NCBI RefSeq assembly: GCF_004402015.1 | Contig: NZ_SOPW01000008.1 | Location: 80,849-144,848 of the forward strand | DNA from: Filobacillus milosensis | GTDB lineage: Bacteria > Bacillota > Bacilli > Bacillales > Alkalibacillaceae | Length of the DNA: 64,000 nucleotides | Reading direction: 5' to 3' | The notes under the pieces: model-generated | What the model saw: the letters and a program-made list of their open reading frames with translations, nothing else | Told to the model about the DNA's origin: nothing | Databases searched by the model: none | Shown: positions 44,536 to 54,021 of the stretch, piece after piece | Position numbering within the stretch: position 1 is the first letter of the stretch | Layout of the letters: the number at the start of each line of letters is the position of its first letter | Program-made: the position numbers and the translations under genes

Positions 44536-46446
44536 CTATAGGCACAAGTTATTCTTCTCAACAATTAATTTTATTGCTTCTTCCTGAAGGTCTTTCTGGA
44601 ATTTCTCCCTAATCCCTGCCTTTCGATATATTCTCCATAAAGACAAATCCTGCCCGTCTTTCTGTAACTCTTGTACTGCCCATTGTAACCTTCTAATTTG
44701 AAAATCCTTAATACTCTCAGTTTTGTCATTCAAATACGCTTTTGTCATTGGTAGTTTATCAAGGTGTTTTTCCAATAATGGTCTAATTCCAATTCTACTA
44801 CCTACTGAACTTATCGTAATACGTACGGGCTTCCCGACAGTCAACATATCATTGACTGCAATTCTTACATTTTCGTAAATTTCCTCGTCCCGTTGCTCCC
44901 AGTCGACCCTATGATTATCGTTGACTGTTGATTTTATTTTAGGGGAGTTTCGATTCAACCAGTTCCTATCATTTCGGTACAGCCATGTAAACACTCTATT
45001 GTTAAGTTGGCGTAATTCTGTTTTACTGCTGTGCGGATACTGTTTTATTAAATTCAGCCATTCTCTTCTGAAACTTACTTTCTTCTCAACAGAAGAATCT
45101 TCCTCATTGATATTTACAATTTTTTGATCTTCACCACCTCTTTTTAACCAGTATGTTTTCAAGTCTAATTTCTTCGCATATTTTTTGACTGTGGCTGGGT
45201 CTACAGCCAATTGCCTTGCCGTTTCCCTTAAACTTAGTCTTTGATTAGTAAGTTTCTTTAATTTGTTTTCCCACACAGAGCCAAAATGCTTAATCTTTGT
45301 TATTTTATATCTGTCTTTTTCTTCACGATCAGGGCCCGTTCTGAGGTAAACAAAGCCGCAATCACATATAAAAACACCAATAGGACTTTTACTATCTGCA
45401 CCATACTTTAATTCCATATCGTTAATCACAGGTTTTAAATAATGGCTAGCAGCAGAATTCAAACATGGCCATGGTCTTTCTCCAAAGGGCTTGTACTCAA
45501 TTTTTTTATTAAAAATATGTAAAGGGGAAATCCCCAAAAAATGTGTGAATAAAAGATGTCTGATAGGATGGCTTGATCTATTGTTTCTCCGAATCATTTC
45601 ATATAGCCAATTACTATTACTATTACCATTACTATTGAAACCAATGTCGGATTGAACCATTCTTAAAAATCTATGACCATAAAAATTCACGAATGATTCT
45701 AACAACTCCTTTTGTTTTATCCTACCGTTTATATTTGCAAACCCAAGTTCTTTTAGCCTATTGATATACTGTCCTTTAAACCACTTTAATGATTTATTTT
45801 CCGTTTTGTTATTTAACATATAATCAATATCCTGTGCAATATTGATTGCCTTATCCATGATATTGTCAGGGTAATTTAACTTAGGGTAATTTATTTTGCA
45901 AGTTTCTGGAGTGGCTAATCTATAATCATGTTTGTTATAACCCCTAACAGGGACTTGGCTATCATACAGCGGGGTGTTATGCTCTGGACAAACAAGAACT
46001 CCCGGTATTTGATGAATTCTATGCCAATACATTTCTCCAAGATTATACACCTCCTCATCGGCACATTTGGGGCAAAATTTAAAGTACTGATTAAACTTAA
46101 CTGAACTTGCCATCAAACCAATTCTATTGTAAATACTGCCCCCCTTGTCCCCAATCATAGATTCCTTAACTTTAGCAGCATGTTCAGAAGACAGGAAAGC
46201 AGCGTAGAATGGATACAGTGTATGATTTGCAATTAAGTATTCTGGCGTATAATGATGGCCAACAGGAAGGTTGTCCATAATACGATAGATATGAGAAGGC
46301 AAGTCCATTATTGCTGTAATACTGTCCGTACCGTATATATCCTTTTGTGTGGCTTTAATACTGACGTTTCCACTACGAACGTGGTATCTCGCCAAAACGC
46401 TGTATAAAAGTTCATCTTTATACGGTACTGGAAAGAAGGTCATCAT
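44536..46446 (-). CDS. tnsD: TnsD/TniQ target-selection protein
   Basis: 636 aa, length of a full TnsD. An N-terminal TniQ domain has ELLYSVLARYHVRSG and a zinc finger FCPKCADEEVYNLGEMYW ... VCPEHNTPLY (C-x2-C, C-x2-H) around residues 123-156. The C-terminal 250 residues hold repeated HTH-like segments (LSLRETARQLAVDPATVKKYA) and can read the target. In Tn7, TnsD binds the glmS 3' end; the present position next to glmS fits. ATG ATG start at 46446/46443, RBS GGGTGATG. No TnsE gene follows, so only the attTn7 pathway is visible. Confidence 0.9.
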   Translation of the reverse strand: MMTFFPVPYKDELLYSVLARYHVRSGNVSIKATQKDIYGTDSITAIMDLPSHIYRIMDNLPVGHHYTPEYLIANHTLYPFYAAFLSSEHAAKVKESMIGDKGGSIYNRIGLMASSVKFNQYFKFCPKCADEEVYNLGEMYWHRIHQIPGVLVCPEHNTPLYDSQVPVRGYNKHDYRLATPETCKINYPKLNYPDNIMDKAINIAQDIDYMLNNKTENKSLKWFKGQYINRLKELGFANINGRIKQKELLESFVNFYGHRFLRMVQSDIGFNSNGNSNSNWLYEMIRRNNRSSHPIRHLLFTHFLGISPLHIFNKKIEYKPFGERPWPCLNSAASHYLKPVINDMELKYGADSKSPIGVFICDCGFVYLRTGPDREEKDRYKITKIKHFGSVWENKLKKLTNQRLSLRETARQLAVDPATVKKYAKKLDLKTYWLKRGGEDQKIVNINEEDSSVEKKVSFRREWLNLIKQYPHSSKTELRQLNNRVFTWLYRNDRNWLNRNSPKIKSTVNDNHRVDWEQRDEEIYENVRIAVNDMLTVGKPVRITISSVGSRIGIRPLLEKHLDKLPMTKAYLNDKTESIKDFQIRRLQWAVQELQKDGQDLSLWRIYRKAGIREKFQKDLQEEAIKLIVEKNNLCL

Positions 46447-46452
46447 TTCACA

Positions 46453-48105
46453 TCACCCTGTCTGACCAAAATCGCTTTCATGACTTTTGATAAAACCACC
46501 ATTACAAAGAATTTCATACACTGTCTTATTTTCCTTTCGTCCTTCAATAGCCAAGATTCTTATATCATTCTCTAGAGAAGTTTCTTCTTTCTTTCGCTTT
46601 TTCTTTTGTTTATTTGAAGCGGATATACCCTGAATGACTTTCACAACCAGTTCGTTGATATCCAAATTCGCCTCTTTTCCAGTAACTTCTTCTACAACCT
46701 TTTGAACCACGGTAGGTTCAAAATCCAATTCTATAAGTTTCAAAATTGCCTTTTCTTTTATGGATGTATTCATTTCTTGTTCTTTTTTCTTTTGCGTTCT
46801 TTTTATTGCCTCCATCTTCATTTGCAAATCGACAGAAGCCCTTTCCCTTTCCATAAATCCTAAAAAATCTATGTCCACTGTACTGATATCTTCAAACTTT
46901 GCAATCTTACTAATGTTGCCCGACTTCAAAGCCTGAATCATTGGTTTAACAAGTTGTAAATGCTTATTAGCCACCTGACCAATTGTTTCTGGTGTTATTT
47001 CTTCCCCACCTGTCATAATGGCCTCAATTTGACCCATGGCGTAAAGTTTTACCGCGATATCAATAATACCTTGGCTTTCCTCATATAGGACATTTTTAAA
47101 ATCATCTGTCAAAGGAATCTGCTTTTTTGTCCATTGATAGCCCCAAAGTGCATTAATTAATAAATCCCAGTTTTGGTTATTTTTTAATCTATCCCAAATC
47201 ATATCTCCTTGACCACTACCCCGTCTGGCCTGTCTAAATTCACTTTGCAAAATAGATAAGCCGGCTGGTGTTCCTACCAAAAGAACCGGAACTCCAATTG
47301 TATTAACGAGTGTTACAAAGAAGTTCAGCATTTTTTGATCCCCACCACTTTTGGCTTTACTTAAATGTTGAATCTCGTCTATAACTAAAACCCCTAGCCC
47401 GGTGTTTCTTGCTATTTGAGACATAATCACCAACATATCATTTATAGTCTTTCTACCTAGCCCAAATTTTTTATGATACTCTGTTCCCAATAAATCATCT
47501 ACCTTTCGAAAAAATTCCAATGCTAGTCCTCTCAAGGAAGAATCAAAAGGACAATCGAGTTTGAGCCATACAAGTTGATACATACTGAAATTTATTCCGT
47601 TATAGTCTTTATGAACAATAACTTGAGGATATAAAGACAGAATTCTATTTATAGCCGTTGTCTTCCCCATTCCACTTACACCAATTATCGTAAATCCTGC
47701 TGCAGTTGTTCTAAAAACACTGTTATTGCTTAATTCACCTTGCAATCCTTTGATACTTCGATGTCCTTCCTGCAGGCCCTGTGCATACCCTGCTCGAAAA
47801 GCATTTCTTGCCAGATATCCTTGACGAATTACTCTGGAAATTCTACTTTCCAAATCCAAGTGTATCCATAACGGCTGAAAGCATTGAAATAATCTTTGTA
47901 CCAAATGAATGCGATAATGTTTATCTAACATTCTTTCTTTGGGGTTGTATTCAGCATATATAGCCATCTTTTCAATGGCTTCCTCTGTTGAGAGGATAGA
48001 GGGAAGTGCCTCAATGAAAGGATTTCCACTATACTCCTTTATTACTTGTTCTCCGTATTCAGCAACAATAGCATCACTACCGTTTGGAATGATAACTTTA
48101 TTCAT
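46453..48105 (-). CDS. tnsC: TnsC AAA+ transposition regulator
   Basis: 550 aa. Walker A GVSGMGKTT (142-150) and Walker B GVLVIDEIQHL (238-248), then VPVLLVGTPAGLSIL (sensor region). The 1-130 N-terminus and the long charged C-terminus are typical for TnsC, which binds TnsA/B and TnsD. ATP-bound TnsC links the target protein to the transposase. The start codon overlaps the tnsB stop by 8 bp. No catalytic residue appears lost. Confidence 0.92.
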   Translation of the reverse strand: MNKVIIPNGSDAIVAEYGEQVIKEYSGNPFIEALPSILSTEEAIEKMAIYAEYNPKERMLDKHYRIHLVQRLFQCFQPLWIHLDLESRISRVIRQGYLARNAFRAGYAQGLQEGHRSIKGLQGELSNNSVFRTTAAGFTIIGVSGMGKTTAINRILSLYPQVIVHKDYNGINFSMYQLVWLKLDCPFDSSLRGLALEFFRKVDDLLGTEYHKKFGLGRKTINDMLVIMSQIARNTGLGVLVIDEIQHLSKAKSGGDQKMLNFFVTLVNTIGVPVLLVGTPAGLSILQSEFRQARRGSGQGDMIWDRLKNNQNWDLLINALWGYQWTKKQIPLTDDFKNVLYEESQGIIDIAVKLYAMGQIEAIMTGGEEITPETIGQVANKHLQLVKPMIQALKSGNISKIAKFEDISTVDIDFLGFMERERASVDLQMKMEAIKRTQKKKEQEMNTSIKEKAILKLIELDFEPTVVQKVVEEVTGKEANLDINELVVKVIQGISASNKQKKKRKKEETSLENDIRILAIEGRKENKTVYEILCNGGFIKSHESDFGQTG

Positions 48106-50257
48106 CTTTTTTATTTAATGCCTCCTTCTGCTTTCTTAACAACAAATCAAAACCTGCATCCCCCATAAATTCGTTACTATCAGATTGAATAAAAGGAACA
48201 ACCTTAGAGTTTTCTATATTAACTTTATTTAATTCAAAGGCCTCTTCTTCACGCTGAATCATTTTTTCAACAGCACGGTTTTCCCGAATGCTGCCTATTC
48301 TGCTCCTTTTACTGCTTACATCCGTTTGTTTTTGAGATGTTTCCATTTGGGCCTGTTTTACAATCTCTTCTATTTCAGTATTCAAATCAACTTTTGACTG
48401 TATTGTTTTCTCCTTGTGTTGTCTTTCCTTTTGTTTCTCGTATTCAAGTAAATAATTTATTTCTTCAACTGCCTTGCCCTTATAACGTTGTTGATGTTCT
48501 AATAAAAAACATTTATCAAAACCCAACCCATTTTCATCCCGTAAGTATATATAATCCATATTTCTTGGATCATAACTTATTTCAACTTTCCAAGTGCCCC
48601 GGTTCCGTGCTTTTTCAAACCATCTTTCCTTTAAAGACTGTTTTGAACCATAGAGTAACCCTTTATACACAATTCCCTTTGCAGTTACAGTAGCCTTGCC
48701 TGTTGGCATGAGATTGAGTTTTACAACATCTTCTGGGGCATGACGTAACTTTCCAGATTTGTTGTTTATCCCCCATTCCCAGAGTTGTATTGGAATCGAC
48801 TCTATCTCGTCCTCCACCATCATTTCTTCACGCTGATAATTCGTAAGATAATGTTGATTATTATGATATAAAACACATTTAATAATCACTTGAGTAAACT
48901 GGTAAATATCCAATTGTGCTTCCAAACGATAATCACGATCCCCACGTTCTTTAATTGACTTTACAGCACCCGGTAGAAAGGCCTTCGTTCTTGTATTGGT
49001 TACCCGAAACTGTTGCTCAATTATTCCTTTTAAATCAGCCCTGTAAGAAGGTGTATTCAGAACTTTTATTCCGAAATTATTAATTAGGGGCTCAACTTTA
49101 CTTCCCTCTAATTCCCCTCGGTCGGCCAAAATGGATTCTGGAAGGTGTGCGACAGGCCACTCATGTTTTTCAATCTCAATTCCGAAGTCCCGACAAAAAC
49201 TAACTTTATCAGAAGCAGCATTAGCCAAAGCCATCATTGCACCCGCCCAAGATGGACCTTCCAATCCAATATATAGACCCACGATCATTCTGCTATAAAC
49301 ATCCATTACAGAATATATTACAGGTCGTCCGATTATCCAATCACGATTAAATCTTGATAACAGGTACAAGTCGCCAATTGTTGCGTCAATCTGATAAACT
49401 GCACCGGGACCTAGTGCCTCTGTTGTTGACTCGCCTATAATTGCTCTATGGTTTTGTTCATAATTTTTTCGACCTTTTCTTTGGCTAATTTCTTTTTTGA
49501 TATCTCTTTCCTTTTCAAACCAATACCTAAACTGATTTAGAGATGGTAACTCTCCATAGGATTTTATTACTGGTATTTCCACATTTCCTTTCACTTTACT
49601 ATCCAAACTAAAATATTCTTTTAACATTAGTTCGTAGGTAAGAGTAAGTGATTTTTCGGTAGATGAGTAATAATGCTTGTTTATAGCAGACCTAAATACT
49701 TTTTTGATATTTTCATCAATATTTATTCCCTCGCCAGTTACTTGTCCATGCTTTCTAGGCCTTCCCCTTTTCACTTCACTAGCCTTCTTTTCCTTACCCT
49801 TACCCCCACAAAGAAAATAGTCAGGTAAAAGGGCATTTTTTGTTTTACCGCGTTGCCAATACTTTTTTAAATAGCGAATAACAGTACTCTCGTGAACTTT
49901 GTGGACTTCACACATTTTTAGTATTAGTTTTCTTCTTTCTGTTGTGTGGTAGACCAATGGTTCCAATTTCACAATATCCTTTATGATTTCCCAAGAACCG
50001 TCACGTAAAGACAGATGCTTTTCAGGAATATCTTTTTCATTTATCAGCCGTCTGAAAGGGTCCTTCTCAACAATAAATATACTCCCCTTGTTAAGCCCGT
50101 CTTCTACGTCAGAAATATTCCTTTCATAGGGCAGAGAGGTCGAATAAATGTTAATAAAATACCCATAATCATGTGCTTTATTAAGCCATAATACCCTTTC
50201 AACTACTTTCTCGTTTCCCGACGTAGTAAAGGAAATAAGATTATTCACTACAAGCAT
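48098..50257 (-). CDS. tnsB: TnsB DDE transposase
   Basis: 719 aa. An N-terminal DNA-binding region with HTH (VIRYLKKYWQRGKTKNALL) binds the end repeats. The retroviral-integrase-type core has D291 (YQIDATIGDLY), D379 (ILADRGELEG) and E414 (GIIEQQFRV), all consistent with a complete DDE triad. It makes the 3'-end cuts and joins them to the target. The start overlaps the tnsA stop by 10 bp. The C-terminus is charged and unstructured, as in Tn7 TnsB where it contacts TnsC. Confidence 0.94.
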   Translation of the reverse strand: MLVVNNLISFTTSGNEKVVERVLWLNKAHDYGYFINIYSTSLPYERNISDVEDGLNKGSIFIVEKDPFRRLINEKDIPEKHLSLRDGSWEIIKDIVKLEPLVYHTTERRKLILKMCEVHKVHESTVIRYLKKYWQRGKTKNALLPDYFLCGGKGKEKKASEVKRGRPRKHGQVTGEGINIDENIKKVFRSAINKHYYSSTEKSLTLTYELMLKEYFSLDSKVKGNVEIPVIKSYGELPSLNQFRYWFEKERDIKKEISQRKGRKNYEQNHRAIIGESTTEALGPGAVYQIDATIGDLYLLSRFNRDWIIGRPVIYSVMDVYSRMIVGLYIGLEGPSWAGAMMALANAASDKVSFCRDFGIEIEKHEWPVAHLPESILADRGELEGSKVEPLINNFGIKVLNTPSYRADLKGIIEQQFRVTNTRTKAFLPGAVKSIKERGDRDYRLEAQLDIYQFTQVIIKCVLYHNNQHYLTNYQREEMMVEDEIESIPIQLWEWGINNKSGKLRHAPEDVVKLNLMPTGKATVTAKGIVYKGLLYGSKQSLKERWFEKARNRGTWKVEISYDPRNMDYIYLRDENGLGFDKCFLLEHQQRYKGKAVEEINYLLEYEKQKERQHKEKTIQSKVDLNTEIEEIVKQAQMETSQKQTDVSSKRSRIGSIRENRAVEKMIQREEEAFELNKVNIENSKVVPFIQSDSNEFMGDAGFDLLLRKQKEALNKKDE

Positions 50258-51099
50258 TTTCTTACCGCCTCCTCATGTGTAATTCGTGTATTTACTTCAA
50301 TAACTGGATTAGATAGGTTTACGTCAATTTGATTAGTCATATCTACTTCAATCTGTTTTGAAGCAATCAAGAACTTGAAAACAAATAACCCTGTACCTGA
50401 ATCGTAATTAAACTCCTTGTCAAAATCGGCTGTTATCTTTCTAATTGAATGTTTAGCATCTATCAATCTTTCTATTAAAGCATTACCTAAATAAATCAGT
50501 TCATCACGTATAAAACCCCTTTCAGCATATGAATATAAGCAGGAATGCACCCATTCAATATTTTTTGCAAAGACATTAGAAATTTCTTTTTGAGTAATAA
50601 CCCCCCAGTCTATTCCTTTTTCCGACCAATATCGGCGTTCAATCTCTAGTCTTTCCAATGCCTTTTTCTTCTCAAGTTCCGAAGCCATTTTTATGGTTCT
50701 TGCTAATAACACATTAACTCCATCGGCTCTGTTTATTGTTATTAGGAAATTAGTGCTTAGTGTATATGGGTATCCACTTTCCTTATCCGTAAATAGTTTG
50801 AAATTTAAATCTGATTTCTGTTGTATTGTATCTTCAAGATCCAGTAGGGGAAAATGTTCTCGTATGTCTACAACTGTATCTTGCCACTCTAACATATAAA
50901 AATAGCGAGCCTGCAAATCTGAAAATAAATGATGTACTCTACCACTCTTCCACCCTAGTATTCGGGATACCCTCCCCATAGAAGGGAAATCCTGAATAGA
51001 CAACCACGGTTTATATTCTTTACCTGCACCTTGTCCTCGCCCCTCTTTAACAAACCGATTATATTTATCCTCATTCCAAGATTGATTACGTTTAGTCAT
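50248..51099 (-). CDS. tnsA: TnsA endonuclease subunit with substituted catalytic acids
   Basis: 283 aa. The whole chain follows Tn7 TnsA: RVHHLFSDLQARYF, EHFPLLD, LSTNFLI, KALERLEIERRYW, and a C-terminal HTH-like part. Tn7 TnsA uses Glu63, Asp114 and Lys132 (with Gln130) for 5' cleavage. Here residue 63 is Gln, the 114 position is Asn (N117), the 130 position is Thr, and the Lys is kept (K137). Two acid-to-amide changes should remove metal binding. The frame is intact and the gene overlaps tnsB, so the protein may persist as a structural subunit. Start ATG 51099 behind GAGGAAGTGG. Confidence 0.9.
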   Translation of the reverse strand: MTKRNQSWNEDKYNRFVKEGRGQGAGKEYKPWLSIQDFPSMGRVSRILGWKSGRVHHLFSDLQARYFYMLEWQDTVVDIREHFPLLDLEDTIQQKSDLNFKLFTDKESGYPYTLSTNFLITINRADGVNVLLARTIKMASELEKKKALERLEIERRYWSEKGIDWGVITQKEISNVFAKNIEWVHSCLYSYAERGFIRDELIYLGNALIERLIDAKHSIRKITADFDKEFNYDSGTGLFVFKFLIASKQIEVDMTNQIDVNLSNPVIEVNTRITHEEAVRKCL

Positions 51100-51279
51100 A
51101 TTCCACTTCCTCTACTGCGACAAGTTTCTAGTACTCTAGTGAATTTTTAGTAACTCGATTCTAACGGGCCGGTTAGATACATTCAATATCCTCAGCAATC
51201 TTTTTTATGATTTTAAGGGAACATTATTATCATTCTTCTACCACCTAGGATATTTACTGCAAATAACTTTTTCTAACTA
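51100..51279. other. tnsA upstream region abutting an element end
   Basis: It holds the tnsA promoter region. A degenerate inverted copy of the end motif (minus strand AGAAAAAGTTATTTGCAG, 51258-51275) directly faces the left end at 51280. It could be the worn right end of the tns element, but it lacks a clean terminal TGT. Confidence 0.4.
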
Positions 51280-51449
51280 TGTTAAATTAGAATAAAGTTT
51301 GCAGAAGCGAGGAAGCAAGTTTAGCCCTTATCTAATCTGACTTTAATGGGGTTATCCAGATTATTCCTTTAGAATAAAGTTTGCTCAAAGATTTGCCCCT
51401 TTTCAGCCAGAATTGAACTCTAAAATAAAAAAGTAAGAATAAAGTTTGC
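51280..51449 (+). repeat. Tn7-like left-end repeats (TnsB-site array)
   Basis: The terminus TGTTAAATTAG at 51280 is followed by three copies of AATAAAGTTTGC at 51291-51302, 51373-51384 and 51438-51449. The spacing of about 82 and 65 bp is the scattered layout of Tn7 left ends. The orientation points inward to higher coordinates, opposite to that expected for an end belonging to the adjacent tnsA. Confidence 0.82.
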
Positions 51450-51494
51450 TTAAATATAGAGTAGAGATCACCAAACAAAGGGAGTGACCTAAAC

Positions 51495-51634
51495 CTTATG
51501 AGAGCACCTTACGGTGCCACCTGTACAATAAGCGATTCTTGCCTTCTGGTTGTTCTATGGTAATGCAGTGCTTTACTACCCTTGGGATACGGTATAATTA
51601 CCATGTCAATAAATTTATCAAGGGTGGGCTTTAA
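51495..51634. repeat. partial copy 0 of non-coding repeat
   Basis: The stretch with GCACCTTACGGTGC near 51510 and the final AATAAATTTATCAAGGGTGGGC before ynfA resembles the first half of the copies at 52165 and 52495 (CCTTACGG, then an AT-rich block and AAGGGCGAGG). Weak match; ynfA starts where the second half would begin. Confidence 0.4.
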
Positions 51635-51961
51635 ATGATTTACGCAATTGTATTGTTTATATTTGCTGGATTTGCTGAGATTGGTGGAGGTTATCTTATT
51701 TGGCTATGGTTAAGAGAAGGTAAGCCATTCTATTGGGGTGTTTTCGGAGGAATAGCCTTGGCGTTATATGGTGTTATTGCCACATTTCAAACATTCCCAT
51801 CATTCGGCAGAGTATACGCTGCCTATGGAGGAGTATTTATCGTTCTTTCTGTATTGTGGGGATGGGGTATTGATAAAAAAACACCTGATTTATACGATTG
51901 GATAGGTGCGGGTATATGCTTAGTGGGTGTTTCAGTAATATTATTTGCACCTCGTCAATAG
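51635..51961 (+). CDS. YnfA/UPF0060-family membrane protein
   Basis: 108 aa with four membrane segments. The family pattern is [21 protein letters not shown], then [16 protein letters not shown] segment, [19 protein letters not shown] and [20 protein letters not shown] at the C-terminus. Members are SMR-like and have been linked to multidrug or guanidine-type export, but the function is not settled. ATG follows AAGGGTGGGC. It is cargo of the small tns-less unit. Confidence 0.9.
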   Translation: MIYAIVLFIFAGFAEIGGGYLIWLWLREGKPFYWGVFGGIALALYGVIATFQTFPSFGRVYAAYGGVFIVLSVLWGWGIDKKTPDLYDWIGAGICLVGVSVILFAPRQ

Positions 51962-52164
51962 TGTTAAAAAGACAAGAATACATTGAAGGGGAATCAACGA
52001 AAGAAGGGGATGTCCTTAACCGTTTAGGTGTGAGTTTGAAAGAAGCCATACAATTACGACTATGCCCCAAAATTCCTCATTTTCCTTTTACTCTTTTGCT
52101 TCTTTCAAAATAGGACTTGAACTTATAAGGTGAATTGAGGAATGAGGAGAAAGGATTTTCTGCG

Positions 52165-52479
52165 TTTCACCTTTATCCAAATTAAATACCGGCAAAAGGT
52201 ATCGAAGATACGTTTCCTATTCGATAGTCTAATCCATCTGCCTTATACATAATACCTTACGGTTCCTCACATATACCACCGTTAATCCCATACTTACCAC
52301 GTTACCCATACAAAATTATTTATTTTTATTTTTAATTATTTCTTTATGGGCGAGTGCTGCTGTCTGAAGCGTATTACACATTACTGGACGAGGACGACTT
52401 CCTTTGAATGGGTTGGTTCTAATGCTCCCTTCGGTGAGACATGGAAATATCCCTTGTCCTGTACTTATGCCGAGATTAT
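52165..52479. repeat. non-coding repeat, copy 1
   Basis: Non-coding block of about 315 bp: GGTATCGAAGATACG, ATACCTTACGGTTCC, a T/A-rich centre, GGGCGAGTGCTG, GGTTCTAATGCTCCC, GTGAGACATGG and CTGTACTTATGCCGAG. The order and spacing recur in copy 2 and in part in copy 3. On the minus strand it starts TAATCTCGGCATAAGTACAG and could pair TAATCTC with GAGCATTA. Confidence 0.7.
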
Positions 52480-52494
52480 CCATCCCCGTCCTTC

Positions 52495-52862
52495 TCTAAA
52501 TAAAAAACCGAGGAGTGATATCGTAGATACGTTCCCGATTCAATTATCTAATCCATATGCCTCATACATAGTCTGGCTCCCTCCTCCCCTACTATGTACA
52601 GTTACCAAATATAAGAGAGAGTAGACTGCTGTAACAGGAAACACTACTATACCTTACGGTTTCTCCTGTTCCACACCCTTCCCCTACTTACCTCGTGACC
52701 TATACCTAATTATTTATATATATTTATTTTTAAGGGCGAGGACTTTCCTTGGGGCATGTTACACGTTGCTGGACGTGGGCTGCCCTTATTGTGTTGATTC
52801 TAATGTACTCCTTCAGAGAGACATTGACACGGCCCTTGTGCTGTACTTATGCCGGGAGTACC
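52495..52862. repeat. non-coding repeat, copy 2 (most complete)
   Basis: Same block order as copy 1: AAATAAAAAACCGAGG, GATATCGTAGATACG, TATACCTTACGGTTTC, an AT-rich centre (52705-52732), GGGCGAGGAC, GATTCTAATGTACTCC, GAGAGACATTG, CTGTACTTATGCC. On the minus strand it could be an RNA of about 370 nt with an outer stem GGTACTCC / GGAGTACA and a 3' end CGATATCACTCCTCGG before TTTTTT. No convincing protein is encoded on either strand. Confidence 0.7.
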
Positions 52863-52956
52863 ACTAATATAAAGAAGACCTTTTAAAGGGAATCCTAAAC
52901 AACATATGCACCACCCCCATCCATTGCTTTCCTCCTTGTCTGCGAAAAGTAATTGC

Positions 52957-53905
52957 CAAACCTTCTCCAAATAAAAAAACCGAGAAGAGGTATCGTAGAT
53001 ACGTTTCCCGATTCTTAGACTAATCTATGCCTCATGTTATACTATGCCTCCACTTTAGTTTACAGGAAGTAATGGGACATCTTACTATTTCTATACTCCC
53101 GACATGACCTATGATTAATTTTTCATAAAAACATCAGATACTTGTTTTCGGTTCATTTCTTTGAAAATGTACAAATATATTGGTTATCCATTTAGATACC
53201 AACATAATGACTAAGTAACCTAAAAATAAATGAAAGTAATTAAACCCCTTCAATAAAATAAACAGGCCTGACCACACCAAGATTGGTTTAAATATAAATG
53301 CAAGAAAGGCACTTGTTATGGTTAAATACAAATAATAATTTTTTCTATGGTTTAAAGTCCACTGATAAACCAACATATACACAACTGGTATTAATGATAC
53401 ATCTAAGGCAAAACTAACAGGAAATAGCGGAATCGCCTTAAATGGGTAACCCCATGTCCCAAAATTAACACCCAAACTATCTATGTATGTGAACCAAACG
53501 TGCACATTAAAACCGTAGAATCCCAATAATAATGCCCTCTTCTTATCAATAGAAAACCATATAACAATTAAAGGCAATATGAGGAATACAACATTGACCC
53601 AAAACTGCCACGTATCTAAGTTTGAAAATCTAGCCCAATAATCAATACCTTCAGACATTAGGTTTTCATAATCTTCGATTATTTTATCAAAAATACTTCT
53701 CTGTTCTTCATTCATTTAAATAACTCCTTTATTCCTTGAACCTAGAAGGTAATGCACATCTTATTCTGATTAAAAGTATCCTTTTTTATTCATTGCCACA
53801 TGGATTGTTTTACATGTTACAGGGTTTGTGCCATTCGTTGATTGGATTGGTTGCCGGCTGTATCCTCTCAGAGAGACATACGCATGCCCCCTTCTGCCCT
53901 TGGGC
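52957..53905. repeat. non-coding repeat, copy 3, split by a gene
   Basis: The first half (52957-53125) has AAATAAAAAAACCGAG, GGTATCGTAGATACG and GACTAATCTATGCCTCAT. The second half (53790-53905) has a matching ACATGTTACAGGG, GGATTGGTTGCCGG and CTCAGAGAGACAT. The gene at 53134-53715 occupies the middle, where copies 1 and 2 have an AT-rich block. Confidence 0.6.
53134..53715 (-). CDS. CBO0543-type membrane protein
   Basis: 193 aa with about five membrane segments. LDTWQFWVNVVFLILPLIVIWF, WGYPFKAIPLFPVSFALDVS and SLIPVVYMLVYQW fit the CBO0543 family, common and uncharacterised in Bacillaceae. Start at ATG 53715 with AAGGAG upstream. It stands in the middle of a non-coding repeat copy, as ynfA may in another; both are cargo of the small unit. 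Confidence 0.78.
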   Translation of the reverse strand: MNEEQRSIFDKIIEDYENLMSEGIDYWARFSNLDTWQFWVNVVFLILPLIVIWFSIDKKRALLLGFYGFNVHVWFTYIDSLGVNFGTWGYPFKAIPLFPVSFALDVSLIPVVYMLVYQWTLNHRKNYYLYLTITSAFLAFIFKPILVWSGLFILLKGFNYFHLFLGYLVIMLVSKWITNIFVHFQRNEPKTSI

Positions 53906-54021
53906 TAATTAATCCCGTAAGGGGAACATTAAGCCCTTTAGGACACCTCTATATGAACACAGTTCAACATAAAAAACCCCATGAATATATCCATATACTG
54001 GATACACCCACGAGGCTTCGT

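Noticed and set aside
44536..51099. CRISPR-associated Tn7-like transposon (CAST)
   Set aside because: No cas gene, repeat array or short crRNA-like sequence was seen near the tns genes; TnsD is full length and the element sits at glmS.
51480..51634. Riboswitch (guanidine type) ahead of ynfA
   Set aside because: Considered because of SMR-like neighbours, but no guanidine-I, -II or -III consensus motifs were recognised; the stretch better matches the local repeat.
52346..52624. A 92-aa open frame within the non-coding repeat
   Set aside because: No RBS at suitable spacing, composition unlike protein, and the frame is not kept in the other copies of the repeat.
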